Assembly (NCBI RefSeq): GCF_938020365.1 | Contig: NZ_CALIIB010000113.1 | Span: forward strand, 1-34,313 | DNA: 34,313 bases | From: an uncultured Streptococcus sp. | Lineage (GTDB): Bacteria; Bacillota; Bacilli; Lactobacillales; Streptococcaceae | Direction of reading: 5' to 3' | In this document: in pieces, positions 31,674 through 34,313 of the stretch | How positions within the stretch are numbered: position 1 is the first letter of the stretch | Layout of the letters: each line of letters opens with the position of its first letter | The notes under the pieces: generated by a model | Databases searched by the model: none | What the model saw: only the letters and a program-made list of their open reading frames with translations | What the model was told of the DNA's origin: nothing | Position numbers and translations under genes: made by a program

Positions 31674-31710
31674 CTCCAAAGAAACACCTTGCTATCTCTA
31701 ACAAAGTGTC
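31674..31710 (-). terminator. Probable terminator after galE
   Basis: Minus strand GACACTTTG (31710-31702), a ten-base loop, CAAGGTGTT (31691-31683) with two G-U pairs, then TCTTTGG. The T-tract is weak. Confidence 0.5.
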
Positions 31711-31736
31711 TCTGTAAACATTTTAAACTACACTGA

Positions 31737-32738
31737 TTACTGGCGATCATCATAGCCATTTGGATGACTGGAATGCCATTTCCAAGCAGTTTCGATAATG
31801 GTTTCGATATTGTCAAATTTCGGCTGCCAGCCCAGAACTTTTCGTGCTTTCTCAGAGGAAGCAATCAGCGTATCTGGATCCCCCGGCCGTCGCTCTGCTA
31901 TTTCCAAAGGAATAGGATGTCCGGTCACCTTGCGAGCTGCTTCTACAATCTGTAGGTTAGAAAAACCAGTCGAAGAGCCAAGGTTAAAGGCATCTGATGG
32001 TTGACCAGCACGCAGATGCTCAACAGCCAAAATATGCGCATCAGCTAAATCGAAAGGATGGACATAATCGCGAACATTGGTTCCGTCTGGAGTATCGTAA
32101 TCGTCGCCAAAGACGGCAATCTTCTCTCGTTTACCCTGAGCTACCTGAAGCACAATGGGCAGGAGATGGGTCTCTGGTCCATGGTCCTCACCAATCGAGC
32201 CGTCGGGCTTGGCACCAGCCACATTGAAATAACGCAGGGCTACAAACTTGATGCCATAGGCCTGGTCTGCCCAGCGCATAATGGTCTCCATCATAAGCTT
32301 GCTCTCACCATAAGGATTGATCGGCTTTTGCGGAGTCGTTTCCAGTATCGGCACTTCCTCAGGAATGCCATAAGTCGCCGCAGTCGAAGAAAAGACAATA
32401 TTTTTAACGCCGCATTCCTGCATGACCTCCAAAAGAGAAACCATGCCAGCTGTGTTATTGTCGAAATACTTGAGCGGATCCGACATAGACTCGGCGACCA
32501 GTGAAAAGGCAGCGAAGTGAATGACTGCATCAATGGATGGATGTTTGGCAAAAACGCCACGCATAAAGTCCTTATCCGCCAAATCCCCCTCATAAAAGAC
32601 TGCTTGCGGATGTACGGCTGCCCGATGGCCAGTCACCAAATTATCAACGACAACCACCTCTTCCTTGCCTGCTTCTACCAAACGGTCTACCATGTGCGAG
32701 CCGATATAACCAGCTCCACCTAATACTAAAATTGCCAT
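31737..32738 (-). CDS. galE: UDP-glucose 4-epimerase
   Basis: GalE interconverts UDP-galactose and UDP-glucose in the Leloir pathway. The 333-residue short-chain dehydrogenase fold starts with LGGAGYIGSHMVDRLVEAGK. The catalytic pair is in NPYGESKLMME (Y-X3-K), preceded by SSTAATYG. Substrate-binding region features are FNVAGAKPDGSIGEDH and NVRDYVHPFDLADAH. It follows galT on the same strand by 77 bp. Confidence 0.95.
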   Translation of the reverse strand: MAILVLGGAGYIGSHMVDRLVEAGKEEVVVVDNLVTGHRAAVHPQAVFYEGDLADKDFMRGVFAKHPSIDAVIHFAAFSLVAESMSDPLKYFDNNTAGMVSLLEVMQECGVKNIVFSSTAATYGIPEEVPILETTPQKPINPYGESKLMMETIMRWADQAYGIKFVALRYFNVAGAKPDGSIGEDHGPETHLLPIVLQVAQGKREKIAVFGDDYDTPDGTNVRDYVHPFDLADAHILAVEHLRAGQPSDAFNLGSSTGFSNLQIVEAARKVTGHPIPLEIAERRPGDPDTLIASSEKARKVLGWQPKFDNIETIIETAWKWHSSHPNGYDDRQ

Positions 32739-32815
32739 GTTTCTCTCTTTCTCATCTTGATTTATACTTTAACTATTTTATCAAAAATAAGGACAAATGA
32801 AAACTCTTGCTGCAA

Positions 32816-34300
32816 TTATTCCTCTTTCAAACCAACAGATCGTACAAAGCGCATGAAAGCATCCTGCCCTTCCTCTGTTCGCTTGTAAACTCCCGCGTCT
32901 TCCAGCACACGGCTGAAAATTTGTCCAACTGAAGCCTGAACTACTCCTTCCACCGTTTCAGCGGAAACATTTGGATTTTGGTCTTTGAGTTGATTGGCCC
33001 ACTCCTGATGATAGGCATCGACCTGACAGTCTTCTCCCCGCAGAAAAAGTTCCACCTGCTTGAGTTCTTCCTTGAGCCGAGGCGGCAGAATAGCCAGCCC
33101 CATAACCTCAATTAGGCCGATATTTTCTTTCTTAATATGCTGCACATCCCTATGAGGATGGTAAATGCCGTCTGGATGTTCCGTGGAAGTTTGATTGTCC
33201 CGCAAGACCAAGTCTAGCTCAAAAGATCCATCTTTTTTGCGGGCAATCGGTGTGATGGTATGGTGAGGCTCACCCTCAGACTCTGCCAACACCTGCACAC
33301 TTAGATCAGAATAAGTCCGCCAAGCTTGCAAGATCTTGTCAGCCAACTCAATCAACTGTTCCTTCTTATCAGACTTCAGACGAATGACCGACATGGGCCA
33401 CTTGACAATGCCTGCTTCCACCTCTTCAAATCCGCTAAAAGCAAAACTGCAATCCAGCTCTGCTATTTCCATAGGGAAGGTATGACGTCCACCCTGATAG
33501 TGGTCGTGGGTCAGGATGGAGCCACCGACAATAGGCAGGTCGGCGTTAGATCCTGCAAAATAGCCTGGAAAAGTCTCGACGATGTCCAGCAGACGCTCAA
33601 AGGTCAGACGGCTGATAGCCATAGGAAGGTGCTGGCTGTGCAGAAAGATGCAATGCTCATTAAAGTAGGCATAGGGCGAATACTGGAAGCCCCACTCCTG
33701 TCCAGCCAAGTCAAATCGAATAATTCGATGATTGGCGCGAGCTGGGTGGTCCAAGCGCCCTTGGTAGCCTTCATTTTCCATACAGAGCTGGCAGGCTGGA
33801 TAATGGCTGTTCTTAATCTTTTTAGCTGCCGCAATTTCCTTGGGATCCTTTTCTGGCTTAGAGAGATTGATTGTGATTTCCAAATCTCCATATTCAGTCG
33901 GTGTTTTGAAAGCAATATTTTTAGCAATAGCTTTGACCTTGATATAGTCATTCTTTTGACTAAGCTGGTAAAAATCAGCCACAGCTTGCTCGGGATTGGA
34001 AGCATAAGTCGTCCAGAAATCCCGAGCAAGCTGACTAGGGGCTGGTGTGATGAAGTTCATAAGCTCAGCACCAAGGATTTCACGCGCAGTCTGACTATCC
34101 TCAATCGTCTCTAATCTAACTGCCTCCTCAACCAGCTGGTCCTTGAGGTCAATCAAGTCATCCAACTCAGTCTTAACTTCTAAAACACCATCTCCCACTC
34201 GTGCCAAAACACGATTGGTCAGGTAGATTCGATCCATTTCCTCAAATGAACTTTCAGAAATGACTTCTGTGATAAATGCATCTAGAACTCCCTGACTCAT
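32816..34300 (-). CDS. galT: Galactose-1-phosphate uridylyltransferase, class II
   Basis: GalT exchanges UMP between UDP-glucose and galactose-1-phosphate. At 494 residues this is the long, Firmicutes-type (class II) enzyme. Recognisable stretches are QLCMENEGYQGRLDHPARAN, GQEWGFQYSPYAYFNEHCIF and GGSILTHDHYQGGRHTFPM with the active-site His cluster. A final helical region follows. AGAAGGAG precedes the ATG at 34300. galK would be expected upstream, just beyond the window edge, but is not seen. Confidence 0.96.
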   Translation of the reverse strand: MSQGVLDAFITEVISESSFEEMDRIYLTNRVLARVGDGVLEVKTELDDLIDLKDQLVEEAVRLETIEDSQTAREILGAELMNFITPAPSQLARDFWTTYASNPEQAVADFYQLSQKNDYIKVKAIAKNIAFKTPTEYGDLEITINLSKPEKDPKEIAAAKKIKNSHYPACQLCMENEGYQGRLDHPARANHRIIRFDLAGQEWGFQYSPYAYFNEHCIFLHSQHLPMAISRLTFERLLDIVETFPGYFAGSNADLPIVGGSILTHDHYQGGRHTFPMEIAELDCSFAFSGFEEVEAGIVKWPMSVIRLKSDKKEQLIELADKILQAWRTYSDLSVQVLAESEGEPHHTITPIARKKDGSFELDLVLRDNQTSTEHPDGIYHPHRDVQHIKKENIGLIEVMGLAILPPRLKEELKQVELFLRGEDCQVDAYHQEWANQLKDQNPNVSAETVEGVVQASVGQIFSRVLEDAGVYKRTEEGQDAFMRFVRSVGLKEE

Positions 34301-34313
34301 TGATTCTCCTTCT

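Noticed and set aside
33326..34114. 262-codon plus-strand frame opposite galT
   Set aside because: Shadow of galT; no ribosome-binding site and no domain signature.
1..34313. CRISPR arrays, tRNA or rRNA genes, insertion sequences, prophage genes
   Set aside because: No regularly spaced repeats, no cloverleaf with CCA-type ends, no rRNA signature sequences and no transposase or integrase frames were recognised in the window.

Overview
The window looks like chromosomal DNA of a Streptococcus of the mitis/sanguinis type, with S. sanguinis or S. gordonii relatives most likely. The evidence is the low-to-middling GC content, streptococcal ribosome-binding sites, extended -10 promoters, and the block ciaH-ciaR-(ciaX position)-pepN-phoU-pstBBACS-rsmF-spx-ribF. 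That order matches what I recall of the S. mutans and S. sanguinis chromosomes. The species call is inference; no database was consulted. Almost everything is on the minus strand, so transcription runs from high to low coordinates. The only plus-strand genes are the pair at 13.1-15.2 kb.

From 1 to 5.1 kb lies the leucine operon leuA-leuB-(DUF1294)-leuC-leuD; leuD runs off the left edge. It is preceded by a complete transcription-attenuation leader: a strong promoter, a 17-residue leader peptide with three consecutive Leu codons, mutually exclusive hairpins and an intrinsic terminator.

From 5.2 to 11.6 kb lies an AT-rich accessory island of small membrane proteins that resemble immunity proteins of polymorphic (LXG/type VII secreted) toxins. 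Two are DUF443-like five-TM proteins, three or four share a G...FYD..T motif module, and one is a single-anchor exported protein resembling TipC. No complete toxin gene or secretion machinery is present. The island does hold gene debris: an out-of-frame toxin-like 3' tail, a 178-bp duplicated 5' end of one immunity gene, an immunity gene broken by an amber codon plus a frameshift, and two orphan C-terminal reading frames.

From 11.6 to 17.1 kb are housekeeping genes: a DUF1275 membrane protein, udk, a Gfo/Idh/MocA oxidoreductase overlapping a DEAD-box-type helicase, the peptidoglycan deacetylase pgdA and glyoxalase gloA.

From 17.2 to 20 kb lies the CiaRH two-component system, preceded by a Gly/Gln/Pro-rich exported protein in the position of S. 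mutans ciaX. Upstream of that protein is a promoter with three phased CiaR-like hexamers placed 10 bp before the -10 element.

From 20 to 34.3 kb come pepN, the phosphate uptake operon pstS-C-A-B-B-phoU, a tightly packed spx-UPF0223-inositol monophosphatase-rsmF operon, ribF, and the Leloir genes galT-galE. I found no tRNA, rRNA, CRISPR array, insertion sequence or replication origin.
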